Positions 36,925 to 49,295 of a stretch of 64,000 bases of DNA are shown in pieces. How positions within the stretch are numbered: the first letter of the stretch is position 1; each line of letters begins with the position of its first letter. The translations under genes and the position numbers were made by a program. The stretch spans positions 6,746,001-6,810,000 of the forward strand of contig OU342823.1 of the NCBI GenBank assembly GCA_910591455.2. Direction: 5' to 3'. Origin of the DNA: Pholis gunnellus (taxonomy: Eukaryota; Chordata; Actinopteri; Perciformes; Pholidae). The notes beneath the pieces were generated by a model. That model did not search any database. It was not told the DNA's origin and worked only from the letters and a program-made list of their open reading frames with translations.

Positions 36925-37330
36925 TACATACAAAGTGTCTTTTCAAACTAGACTCCTGTATTTACAGGAAACAGTTACGTAACTGGAAGTTACTTAACAA
37001 AACTATGGTAGGGTTCACAAGGGACACAAACAACGTTCTCCTGGGTGAAAGTTCTGCATTTGTTCCGTCCTTCTCCCCCACCCACTCGACTTTCTCGCCA
37101 TTTAAACTACGTCAGTTGCTCTCTCTGACATCGGTGGTGGAGGTCGGCATGAAGAATGTGAGTGGCGTTTGTCAGACTTTCATGAAGGAGACTAGAGTTC
37201 CTACCCCATTACAGTCCTGCAATACTTTCCCCTTTTTGTCAGCTCTAACCAGGATTTGTCCCTAACCTTACCCAATTTGGTTTCAGCTGCCTAACCGTAA
37301 CCATATAGTTTATTTGTCATGTTCGATTTT
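36925..37330 (+). repeat. Dispersed repeat family II, longest copy
   Basis: It contains GGACACAAACAACGTTCTCC (from about 37021), TGGGTGAAAGTTCTG, GTCCCTAACCTTACCCAATT (about 37259-37278) and GCTGCCTAACCGTAACCATA. These are diagnostic of the same teleost repeat as the copies at 12.4 and 18.8 kb. A 114-codon open frame at 36921-37265 lies wholly inside the repeat and is not a gene. Confidence 0.6.
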
Positions 37331-40300
37331 GAACTGTTCGATAGCAAGGTTCTTGAGATGCGGATTTAGCACCGACAGTATGAATCAATGAGGGAAGCAA
37401 ACATGGCCACTCTGGATTGAAAAGTCAATCATTTTGCCTTCATTTTAAAGATGCAATGCACCACACCTTAACGTGCTGCTACATTTATAAATTGAACATT
37501 ACATTTTGTATTCCAGGAGACTCTTCTCTCAAGGAAAATCGACTCTGTGTTCTCCATCGACGTTATACTCCAACGGTGTGTGACGCTGTACAAAAAGAGT
37601 GAAGTAAGAACTGCTTTTGAGATTGTGCAGAAGTAATTAAAACTTTTAGGTCAAGTAAAGTATTACTATACTGTGAAAGTTTTTGCACTTCTTCACTTGC
37701 CCGTGGATTAGTCCAGAATGAAGAATGTAAAAGAATGCCAGGACAAACTGTGCATGTCTGCAAATGAATTAGCAGGAGACATTTGAATTCATCAACCCTC
37801 TTTTTGTTGCAAAACTTATCCTTCTGTATAATTCCAGCAGTTCTTTTCACAAAACTCTTTCCTTGAAGTGACTCATCATATTCAAATTGCACCCACACAT
37901 ATGCTCATTATATTCAATGTTCTTGAGACTGGGCGGCTTGTGAAATTAGGTTTCAGGGATAAACAATAATCAAAGCAAGTACTAGAAAAAATCAATGTCT
38001 GGATTACTTTTATGCAGGTTGTCTGTAAAAGAGAGGAAAAAATAGACAAAAAAAAAGGTCCTTCTTCTACTTGTTTATGTGAGTTAGCAGGTTAGTGAGC
38101 CAAAGAAGTCCAATGGTCTCTTATCTGCCAACAAAAGCCGTATCGCTAACAGCCAGAAGATTAGCAAATCGGCCGGAGGTCATGGGGTGTGTCGTCATTG
38201 CCGGCCCACCAAAACAAGTATTATTGCTAAGTGTGTGAGGTGTCATCCCCTGTGCTAAATACATTAACTCTGTGGGTAGAAGTGCCATGCTCACATCTGC
38301 AATGCAACCTCCTATAATAACCTTCTAATTAAAAAGCGGCACGCACAATTAGAGCTCAAAATTCATGATCCAATAAAGTCAGAGGGCAAAGGACACATAT
38401 ATTACCCACATTAGAGTAATTATGATGATGAGAACAGGCCAGCATTTTAATACAGCAGCGATGGTATGCATTAATAAAAGAGATGATGTATTGTAACAAG
38501 TCCCCACATGGGTGGGTAGAGTGCATGCTATCATGCTTGGTTTTGTTCCCTCCTCAGAGTAAACACAACACAATCAAAGCTGTGATGATGTGAAAGTACA
38601 GCCCGTTGAAAATATTGGTCAAAACAACTCAGCCGAGCGGGCAAATTCAAGAGGAAAACATCTCAATCGGATTGATATAGCATGGGCAATGAATGGAAGG
38701 CTGGGGCAGGAGTTTGTTTTGGTGAGGTAACTCCCGGAAATTCATCGTTTCCTGCTTTCAGAGAAAACCAGACAAGGCTAACACAACATTTCCAATTGGG
38801 CGAACACAAACTATTCATCTTGAATAGATTTAGTGCGAGGGAATTGGCAGCAGGTATGTGATCTCCCAGAAATTGCTTTGTTTTGAGGGTGTATTTCCCA
38901 CTGGCTTACACGCCGCTGCCCATGCTTGAGTTGTGTGGTGTTTGATTTGTCCGGCATCAAAGTGGGAGATTTTTCCCTGAATTGAAAAATGGTACGGCTG
39001 ATTTAAAATAAAACATCTATCATACTGAAATGAAGCAGACATGCATCTGTTTACTTTTGTTAGCCCCGGTTTGTTTTCATTTTAAAAAGGCCAAAATAGT
39101 GCACACAGTCACAGCAGCAAGAAATCACAATGTGTATGATCTTCTGCAGCTTTGACTTGAGTGGCCATTTGCAAGCTCATGGTCACATTTGAAAGTGGTT
39201 ATGCTCCTTGTTTGGTTCCCCTGGATTAATTTGATATTGGACTGAGAGAACGACGTTATGCAGCGAAGTGCAGCCTTGTACAGACATCACAATATTAATC
39301 AGGCTGGTGAAATCACATTCATATAATACTAATGTTTAATCAACAATAAAGTGAGATAATTTAGATCTAAACTTCTTAACTCTATCTTTGTGTAATACTT
39401 GCAGTAAGCCGTCTTCCTCTCCATACAGTCCAAATCAAGTGAATATTTTTCAACGCAACCTTTTTCAGTCCAATATTTGGGCTGTTTGGGAGTATCGACA
39501 TTATGCTAATTGACAAACAGACTAAAGGCCACTGTTAACTTTTTAATGTCCTTAAAGTGGTATTCTATCGTAATACTCCCAAAGATCCCAGTGTACAGTT
39601 TAGAGACCTATTGGGTGTATTTCCAGGAGGCACAGAGGAAAGGGCTGAAATTGATCACAATTAGGCGGTGCTGTCCAATGTAAACCATGGATGTCCAATT
39701 TTGAAGATGTGTATTGTTTCAGGCAAACTCAAAGTATTCTTTTCTGAGTTGGGCATTGCCCTGACGCTGAACACACCACAACTCTCCTTCGAGATACATG
39801 GTTGTCACAGAGCAGTGACTACTTCAAATCTATGAATGGGTGGAGTGCTGTAATGGCTCTGTCAGTGCAATGAGTTTATTCAATACATTCTATACTCTGG
39901 TGTGTAAGTATAGAATGAAACATGCATTTTCTTCTGCTAATCAGACTCCTATGAACGGTAACTGCATAAATGTCCCTTTCTTATAATGTTTATCGTGTAG
40001 CTTGAACAATGCAAAGGCAGCATAAATGTGAAATTGTATTGAAGTTACTGTGCTGTAAAAGATGCTTAAATGAAAAGGAAAGTAGGAAAGAAAAGCCTCT
40101 GTTCACTGTCCATGAATCATGTAACCTATATGTTGTGTTAGTCAACTACTGCTCTTAAACATGCGTGTATTACCGAACCAGTTGAGTGAAACTAAAATAT
40201 ATATACTGTTGGTTATGGCTTTCTCTGGAGAAGAAAAACAATAACTTGCTCCTATTAATTTCCCAATAGAGGTGCCAGAATGCCCCTGTCTTTGGATATT

Positions 40301-43300
40301 TGCTGCGTGCATTTAAACATAACTCTCCATAACACAACTGACTTTAAACATACGTTCTGCACTTATTTTCTGTTTTGAAATAACTGTATTTATCTTAATC
40401 TCATTCATTCGATTCCCAATTTCACACGTTGCCTTGTTATTGTGGAACACACACTCAGGCCCACGCTCTCCCTCCCCTCTAATGCCTTTATTATAATAAT
40501 GTAAATAACATTATGTAAACCACTTGTGTAAACGGAGCCCCTTGGAAATGTCTGCTGTGGAACTTATCGTTGACTATAATTACATTTTGATCACATTTTA
40601 ACCTGAAGACAGGCACACGAGCGCGTCTGATTTGTCTAATACCTGTGACACTCACATTTCCTTGTGTTCTCTTGAAATAAATGTGAGTGTAAATCTTGAT
40701 CAACAAGTCAGATCCTGACAATACCACACCAGCTAATTCTATACATATCACATATTTTCAGTGTCTGGTTATCTTCAGGCAAGAACGTCTACTTCAAAGT
40801 CTTACTTTGACTTGCAGAGATATCGTGTGTGGGTGTCTTTCTTCTGTCAATGCATTTACTCTATGACTCTGTCAATATAAAATATGGATAAAATGTTCCC
40901 CTCAGTAGGAGATAAATCATTGCATACCACTCACTATGTCTCAGTTTTTAGCTTATGATGAGAACCTTTCGCTCAAGATACAGAGGGATCACAAACAACA
41001 TAAGGGACTCAGGAAAAGACAGAAGCAAAGTCCACTACAGCTATGTAATGGTTAAGCCTCACACTGTCAGTGACAGTTGCTGGGAGGAGAGGATGAGAGA
41101 CGATTGTGTAGCTAAGCAAGAAAAGAAACACTGATACCAGAAACATGAGGAACAGAGAATGAGCAATTTACCAAAAGGTCAAATCTGACCAAATTACAGT
41201 TACATTTAGTTCAATTTAAGAGGAGCTTATGCAATATAATATCTCAAGACCTTGGTTTGCTTGATTTGCAAGGACAAACAGGACTCCTCTTAGGAGAGAG
41301 ACAGTAGCTTGAATCAGTGATCCGGTTAAACAAACTCTACATCGGTAAAAAATGGGATAGATGAAGGTTGGCTCATTTGAACATTCTTGCTTACAGTTTT
41401 CTTTGTTGTTTTTTTCAATCGCTTACGCACTTAAATGATGCATGCAGCTTTAATTACTGAAACATTCCGAGAGAAAAACCTCAGCTCAAGTCCCCAAAAC
41501 TCTGAACTCAGTTCTGCTACTTGTGTGTTTGTGTGAATTTACGGATGAGAACTAAGACTTTCTTTGGGGGACCGATGAATCAACTCGAAAGGATTTCTCA
41601 GAAGCATGTTTTTATTCTCTCCTCAAAATGGCAACAGACCAGCGTTGGCAATTGGTAGCCTACTGCTGTAGGCGCCGCTAGCGATCATTTACTTTATAAT
41701 GATAAGTTCAAGCAAAAACTTCTTTTTTGATTCGTCATTTATCCATAGTACAAATAAGTGATGCTGTGAGATAACTTGGATAGTCTACCGTCTGAGATAG
41801 CGAGGACTGGGTGCTGTACTATGGTTGTGGATGGTAATGTCATTGAAGGCTGAATACATCTTGTTTAACCTACTGTCCACAGACAGACACGAACATTGAT
41901 GAAGGGGGTTTGAAGGTTTGAACTATGGCCTATAGCCTACATCAGGGTTGGACTGATGCATCAACAATCAGGCACCAGATGAGCTCTAACATTGAGAGGA
42001 AAGATAGACTTTGACTGCACCGTCTACACTTAGCCGAGTCATTAACGTCTTTTTGTGTGATCACACTCCATTGAAGGACGCAACAAGTCCTCTGAAATAA
42101 ATGATGAAATGGGTGCCTGTCACTGTTATATGTGGGTTTTCTAAACTTCTGATTGTCTTTCTGACCTTGTCTCTTGCTGACCTGACCAGCGGTTTGAGAG
42201 AAAGGTAAGAGAAATGCCTTTGACAACAGTCCTTATTTGCACATTCACATTATGCGGGGTGCTTGGCAAGAAGGCAATAGTCAAAGTAATCACCATGATG
42301 TGGCATTGGCCATGGTTCAAGTAAATCTTATATATCTGTTGGTCTCAAAAAAATCAAGACTACCGGAATACAAAATAAAGTAAAGGTCACTTCACAATCC
42401 TGAGATCCTTCTATTACTTGTCACAGCCCAGGCTCAGTGAGCTCGGCAAAAGAAAGAGACCACACAGGATTTGAATTTCTTTTTTATTTGAAAGGAATCT
42501 GCTATAAGTCAGTAGTGTCTGTAATGCTGAATATATGTGCAGATCCAACCTAAATGTCCCAGACCAAGATTGCACAGCTGCAACGCATCGAGTTAGATAG
42601 TCACATATTCACTAGTTATTTAGATTAATTCAGCTGACGTTACGCCACCCTGTTTGACACTGTATCACCTTTACTAACATTGTGCATTTATAGCTGTCCA
42701 CACTTGAATAATAAATGACCCTCAGTGCAAAGAGCCCAAGCTGTCCAGATCCTCATTCCACTGTGATGAACCCCAGACATGTGGCTTAATGCCAGCTAAT
42801 ACCTGTAAGATAATTTCCCTAATGGCAGGTTACCTCGTCGCTGTAGAGATGCCAACAGAGAAAGGTGCCCCATCTCTCAGCATGCTCTGTGCGCACTAAC
42901 AACATTCTGATGTTGCGGTGCGAGTAAAAACGGCTCCAACACAGAATTTCCCTCTTTTTTTAACAGGCAAACATGCAGCCTGGGGCCTTAGACCTTGTTA
43001 TTTTGACAGAACTAAATCAACCTTTGCTGGTGTGAGTGTGCAAGATTACTTTCAAAGCCACAAATCAGATATTTCTTTCCTTGTATATGGCAAGCAAGAG
43101 TAGCAAATGATTCTCTGTCTTTCAGCATCATGCCTATAGAAAAAAACATTCACACTGCACTGCAGGACTCTTGGAAATAATATCTCAAATGACTGGTCTC
43201 TGACAAGGTCAAAGTGGTCGGTGCGTTCAATACCAAATGAAGGGAAATACTTAAAGGATCACATTTCACCCTCCACCTCCCCTGGCACTGTGGTTCCGTG

Positions 43301-44119
43301 TATTCCTTTCAGCCGCCTGGTTGGAGCGGAAGAACTGACTGAGTTTGAAATCGTCATCTCAGAAAAAGATAATGGGAAACCCATGGGAGTCCTGCCGAAG
43401 CCCGGAGACAATGCAGTCTGCGCCTCAAAAGTCAACCTTTAGTGAAAATGCACATATGCTGTTCTCTTTTATCTTTTCAGCCGAGCTCTGAGGCCATCGA
43501 AGAGACAGGAACAGAGAGGAGACACTCATGCACTTTTGGGACTCACCTTGCAAGAAAATTGTGGAGGCAACTGTGCCGAAGGCCGGAGTATTTTACAGAA
43601 ATCAAAGATGACAAAGACATATGCTGATATTTTATAGTAAGAGTCACCCTGAATAACTAAAGCATCTAAAACTCATGGTCACGTTCCCGACTCGTTCTAT
43701 TGATGGATGTATATTTTCCTGTTTTCCCTTGGTAGCTGGTCAAATTTGAATTAGATTATCCAACAGTGATATTTCTTCTTCAGCTAAATCAATGTTTCGT
43801 CTGTCTAAACCATGAACTGTACATGACAGATTCTTTGCACTCGCAATTTTTAACCTGCAGATACAGGGCAATATCTACTATGATAAAATAGGAAGATACA
43901 TTCATTTATTGGCAAATTATCCTCAACAGGCAACAGTGCAATGTGAACATGATAAGTAGGATTTAGTCACAAATACACAGCAGTGTCCACGAGTTGTTTG
44001 GTTGGAAACAACTTCACAAAATAAACACAGCAAATTGACAGTTCTTAAATTATGACTTTAGTCCTTACTGATTGTATTAACCTTTTATGATTTAAAATAA
44101 TCAAAGTGTTGGCCTAACC

Positions 44120-44700
44120 CAGTGATTTTCAAATGCTGTGCCGAGAGATCGTCAGGTGTGCCGTGGGAAAATGTCCACTTTCACTTCATGGGTCCAAAAA
44201 AATATTATTTAGTTGCTGCAAATAATTTGCTATTGTTGAGCGTCTGAGCCTGTAATATAGTGGCTGGCTAAGTAATGAAATACTCTTCCATGCCAGTGGG
44301 TGGCAGTAGGTAGCGCAATAATGTCGTCGTTAATTTAAGACAGTAGAATTAAATGACGCACGGGAGAGGTTGCGGTGACGAGACGAACAGCGATGGAGAA
44401 ATATTTGAAAATGAAAAATGCAGACTCTGAACTGGGCCCTGGACAAAATTCTAACCCAGATGGAAAGCCTCGTGTGAAAGTTATCTTTCGTTTGGATTTA
44501 CTTCCACTTTCATCTAAGCAGGCCCAGGGTTCACAGTGAGCAAGGATCAACAAATTGAGAGACTTGTCATGAAGCTGTGAGCATATTTGCTGTATTATGC
44601 TACAAGGTGTCATTTTGTAACCGCTTTGGTTGTTGGTGTGCCGTGGGATCTTTTTAATGTAAAAAATATACCGCGGCTCAGAAAAGGTTGTAAAACACTG
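44120..44700 (+). mobile_element. hAT-superfamily deletion derivative with 8-bp target duplication
   Basis: The element starts CAGTGATTTTCAAATGCTGT and ends TTGTAAAACACTG. The reverse complement of the end is CAGTGTTTTACAA, giving imperfect terminal inverted repeats. GCCTAACC flanks both sides exactly (44112-44119 and 44701-44708). CAGTG-type ends with an 8-bp duplication are the signature of hAT elements. A 14-base word GGTGTGCCGTGGGA lies near each end in direct orientation (44155-44168 and 44635-44648). The interior keeps only the start of a transposase-like frame (44393-44539). At 581 bp it is far shorter than an autonomous hAT of several kilobases, so it is an internally deleted copy that needs a transposase supplied elsewhere. 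Confidence 0.85.
44393..44539 (+). pseudogene. Truncated hAT transposase start
   Basis: A 48-codon frame begins MEKYLKMKNADSELGPG and stops at TGA 44537-44539. The MEKYLK-type start followed by an acidic, polar stretch resembles the N-terminus of BED-finger (ZBED-like) hAT transposases. The zinc finger, catalytic residues and dimerisation domain are absent. It is a remnant, not a functional gene, and its position inside the 8-bp-flanked element supports the assignment. Confidence 0.55.
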
Positions 44701-46673
44701 GCCTAACCTCAAATGGAAGACAATGCTCAGCTGAAAAAATGTGGTAAAATCCAATAATGCATAGAAAATAGGTGTTTCCATAATGGGAATCCAAACAGTA
44801 CCTTGACACAGGAGGTGATACAGTTAAGATCACTAACACCTAGAATGACAGCAGCATGTTGAACAAGCCTATTTAAAGTAATAAAGAGCATATTGATTTG
44901 TGATTAATTCCCTGGTGGGAGTGGGAGAAGGAGTGGATATGTTTAAGCTTATCTGATTAATAAATGATGCAAGCTAAAGGAACATTCTGTCTTCTTGTTG
45001 CGAATTAAAGCAGGAGAGGGATAATTCGTCAATGAAGTCGTCTTCCTGATTGAACCCTCACTAAGCCTGCTATAACGGTGTAAGGGCATTCAGGGGGCGG
45101 ATTTTCCTTTTGACTTTAGCACTAAGATGGTGTTCTTATCCGGAGTGAATTACAACTAGAGAGAGCAGATTTGTCTTACTCAAGCGCTCTGCTGATGATT
45201 GACTGGCAATGGGCCTTCTTGGCTGCTACATACATTGAACCCTGCGACCTTTTGCCGACGAGATTGTCTCTCTGAACGCTGAAGCACCCTGCAGAGTGAA
45301 GTAAAGCAGTGGGCCTTACAGCCAAACTGCTTAATTCAACCTTTCATATTATTCCCACCCTTCACACATACAACCCGTCTGAGGCTCGTCATGCCACTGG
45401 CTCGCTCATTTTGTTGCGCAAGGGACCCCTACGCCCCGTCAGCACCACCACATTGTTTTTGCACTGTGAACAGCCGGATAATTCAACATTCATGACTTAT
45501 TCATCGCAGAAACAAACACAATTCCAAACAGCTGCTCGGCAAAGGCTGCTAAAAGACTTCCTGCTCAAACTCCCTTTGCAGTCCCCACTGCTCACTTAAT
45601 TGGTAATCCGAGCTCCAAGTGTCACTTGGTCAAGCTCGAGATTCAAATCTACAATTAGCCTACGACTGTGTGCAGTGGATATCATTGCTCCCGCTGTCGT
45701 GAGACATGAAAGGACTCGGCAGATCTCCGCCAGCAAGGTCGGGGTGACGTTCCAACACTCTCTCGCTCTTTACACGACAATACCAGGTGGGGAGCCGAAC
45801 ACCAACTGAAGCTTTCCAGCCGTCTCCCTGGCATGAAAAAGAGATGTAATTGTTTACTCTGCGTGCACAGTCGACTAGCTAGGGGGGGCTTATCCTTATT
45901 ATGTAGCGAGTGCTACAGCAGAGACAGAGAGGAAGAGAGGCCTGTTTGCCCCGGCTCCCCAGAGGGAGCTCTATTCAACGGCAGCCTGATGGATGCTCAT
46001 GCTTTTGTTCTCAGGGTTTTCCGCAGGCGAACAGCGACACTTTCCCATGGCCTATCGCTGCCGTCTGCATTTATGAGACCGCAGCTCTCTCCCCCTCACT
46101 CACTCTTTTTCGCTCTCTTTTTTTTAAAAACTTCTTTAAATAAAATAAAATGATACCTAGCAGACTTTTCCAAATTCAAGAGTAAAAGCCGTGTGTGGCA
46201 TTTTAATCTGTGATTTGAGATGTAATATGTCATTAGTTTGAGTACTAAAAAGTTTTATTGGGGACATTTTTATGTTCTTTGTGCTGGAAGGAATGCATGT
46301 TTGCCAGCTTCTCTTGTCATAAAATCATAACATAGCAGCTCTCATGCTCTTAAGCTTGTCCAAAACTATTTGGACAGAGACACATTTGGTGTTGTTTTAG
46401 CACTTTGCTCCTCTAAATTGTCTTTAAAATGTATAATTTAACTGCTGACTTTCTGTTATTATTTTAGGGTTTTAGGAAAACAAAAGGCAGAAAACAGCAT
46501 TAACAAATGTTTATTCAATATCTGGTTGTAAATTATTCCAGGTATTATCTGTCTGAAGTGTACAACTCCTAGACATCTGCTAATGTTAAGCATCTTCCTT
46601 GGTGATGCACAGGCGAAACCTCCACTTCTAAAAAGGGAAGACCAATGTGGAAGTTCCTGGTATTCTTTCTAAC

Positions 46674-46840
46674 GGCCATCCGGGGGCGACTCCTCTGGTT
46701 GTAAAAATAAATTCAATTGTACAGAAGCTCGATGAATGTGTTAATCGTCTCAATCACTAGTTTCAAATCTTCTTTATTATAGCACGCTGTTAATTTGGTA
46801 AGTTATGGTCCCATTTAGAGTAAAATAGACCATTAAGAAG
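46674..46840 (+). repeat. Dispersed teleost repeat copy
   Basis: GGCCATCCGGGGGCGACTCC, TCTGGTTGTAAAAATAAATT, CTCAATCACTAGTTTCAAAT and GTCCCATTTAGAGTAAAATA, in that order, are words I recognise from a very widespread teleost interspersed repeat. It has no coding capacity. The ends are approximate, and I cannot assign a superfamily from sequence alone. Confidence 0.6.
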
Positions 46841-49239
46841 CTCCACCCTCTCTTCTCACTTCTGGTTCCAAAACACAAAGATTGCAATGGCCATTAACTA
46901 AGAATGCCAAACTCGAGACTTTGCATTGAGACTACAGCATTGCTGGAAAGCTCCTTTTAGATCTCAAAAGCGACACTTTTTTAAAAGTAATTTCAAGTAG
47001 TTTGCTGACATGGAATGGCGTATCCAACAAAGGTCCTTGACCGCAAGCATACCAAGGATATTGTAATTAGATGGTCAGGGCTTTAAACTCTAAAAAATAA
47101 GCACTTTAACCATGGCCCAGTTATCGGTTCATGTCAAACCCAATCTGCTTTAGAAGAGAGCCAAGACCAATTGTGTTCCATTCATACATGTATTGACTGT
47201 GCTGAAATGGTGCATCAGTTACATCAAAGTGCAATTGCTAAGCTAAACAGGTGTTTTCATCTTTTGTCAATCCACTGATGCACTAGGTAAGGTTCTTCCA
47301 TTGTTCGATCTACTCTGCTCCAAACACAGCCTCAGCAAGTCATCAGAGCAGAGAGTAAAACAAGAGTGGAGTCCTGGTTATGAATGATGCAATTTCTCCA
47401 GCAGCTTCAGCCCTAACCTGTTACAAGTGAATGAGTACACTTTGACAAAGTCGTTTTTGTATTTCATCACTTTTTAATGAAATATGGATGTAGCTGTTAT
47501 CTGTAACAGATAAGGATATCATACCGCATGTACTGTATATTAGCGAGTAAGATTAATCGATAGGCAGGGAAGAGTGAAGGCGAGATTTGACCAAACATAT
47601 TTCATTAGGCCTGAAAAATTGGTTGCACTATCAAGATCAGTATTGACTGATTAGAAAATCTGATAGCTTGACTTTGACATTTACCAATGATTTCTCCTAT
47701 TTCTAGTCTTCAGAAAATACAATTTGACCTTTACATACTCAATTGAACCTGCAAAAAAGGATAAAATCAGTCATGTGTTGAGCAAAATAATGGGATATGA
47801 CAGCTTGTTAGAACGGAGAACATCATTAGTTCCTGTTGTTACATCGGACAGATTTGTCCACGGCCTGATAGCCCCGCTGTTAGAAAGGCAATATCACTGA
47901 ACAGATGACACCACATTATAGCAGCACATAGGAGAAATTAATTAACATGATCTTATTGTCATCTCCAAAGTAGGAAAAGAGAAGAACATTATGACCGCCT
48001 CAGATCGGTAACTCACTGATAAAGTACCCTTTAAATGCCTCGGAATCCCTGAATCTCCACTGCCATTTCACAAATAGTGTCGTTTGTCCAACGTGCCACG
48101 TATGACAGATGCAGCGCGGGGCTGCACCGGGTTTGGTGTGTTACGGCCATCAGAGAGTCAATTGTGACATTTAACAAGTCATTGCGTAGCCTGCATCTCG
48201 GGTTCATCAACCACACAGATGTTTCACAGCACAGGCAAAATATATGCACATGACACTCAAAAAAAAGAAATCACAGTTCAAAAAGATGCAAATCATTACC
48301 AAATGACGGCTCGGCACAGCCATGCTCCTTGGATTTCAATTCACATTCAAATGCCAACCGCATGTATCTTTCACTGCTTATAACAGAATGAGGGCAACAG
48401 TGCTTTCAACAGTTCCCTTCCTAGATGGAGCCCTGCTGTGGCAACATGCTGCCGTCTGTCTGCGTGTGTTGTTTTTTTATACCCCTCCAAGTTGAATGTG
48501 CTGACTAGGGGAAAGAAGACATGAACCAGTTGAATAGGGTTATGTGAATTGGTTGGGCAAGTGAGGCATCCACTACTTTTGACAGGACTTTTTTCTGACT
48601 TTGTGAAAGACTTTATTTCAATCAAGAAAAACGAATTGAGAGCGTAAAGAGTTCTTACTCTAAAGGATAGTTTAGAGGTGTAATCGCACGCTTGAGCCAT
48701 ACAGTAATACACCCACCATAGGCCTTTCTCACAGCTGCCATTTTGACTTGTTAAAGTATGAAAAGTGCAGGTGTTATTAATAACACGAACGATGCCTATT
48801 TGAGTGTCCCCATTATGAGTGAGAGTGAGCCAGAACGTACAATACCTGGATCCTGAAATCAAATCAGCTAAATGGAATTCTTCCATCATGAATTTACATA
48901 AGCTTTTCTTACTGTGACATGTCAAAATGTCCTCCATGAAAAAAGTTCTATGGACTCTAAACGGTGTTCATGGTGAGGGACAGATAGGCTAAACCAAAGT
49001 GACAAGTGACTGTGATTTCTGATGAGTTGGATTTAACGTCAATCACACACTATAATCACAGTTGATAGCAGCAGAAATTGGAACAGATTTTAAAGTGATC
49101 TCTCATAGGCTCACATAGGTAGTAAAGGGTTGAAAGCTCACAACCAGCCAAGTCCGAAACAAGCACAGGACTTTCACCAAGGAGACCACTGTCGTGTTCT
49201 GTGTGAACTATTATTTAGTAGTAGTTTTGCTTCATGATT

Positions 49240-49295
49240 TTAGTTACAGCGTTATTGCAACCCAAGCCATGATATATTCTTTTGTCGGACAAGTT
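49240..49295 (-). repeat. Short family II fragment
   Basis: GTTATTGCAACCCAAGCCAT followed by GATATATTCTTTTG is an inverted, diverged match to the AAAAGATCGTGGTTTGGGTT segment of the copy at 18805. Only this core is visible. Confidence 0.4.

Larger units (their letters stand above)
31386..44111. other. Intergenic DNA, no gene seen
   Basis: Contents beyond the listed repeats are unique-looking AT-rich sequence, with TAATTA-rich stretches near 35290-35480 and 38090-38370 that could be regulatory. Two acceptor-like sites with short open frames after them (43311 and 43479) have no donors or homologues that I can recognise. The antisense frames (for example 41942-42226) show no domain. Confidence 0.55.

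Noticed and set aside
36921..37265. 114-codon open frame
   Set aside because: It lies entirely inside a dispersed family II repeat copy.
48371..48937. 188-codon open frame on the - strand
   Set aside because: It has no recognised motif, an ordinary AT-rich setting and no promoter, splice or polyadenylation context. Its length is compatible with chance in 64 kb.
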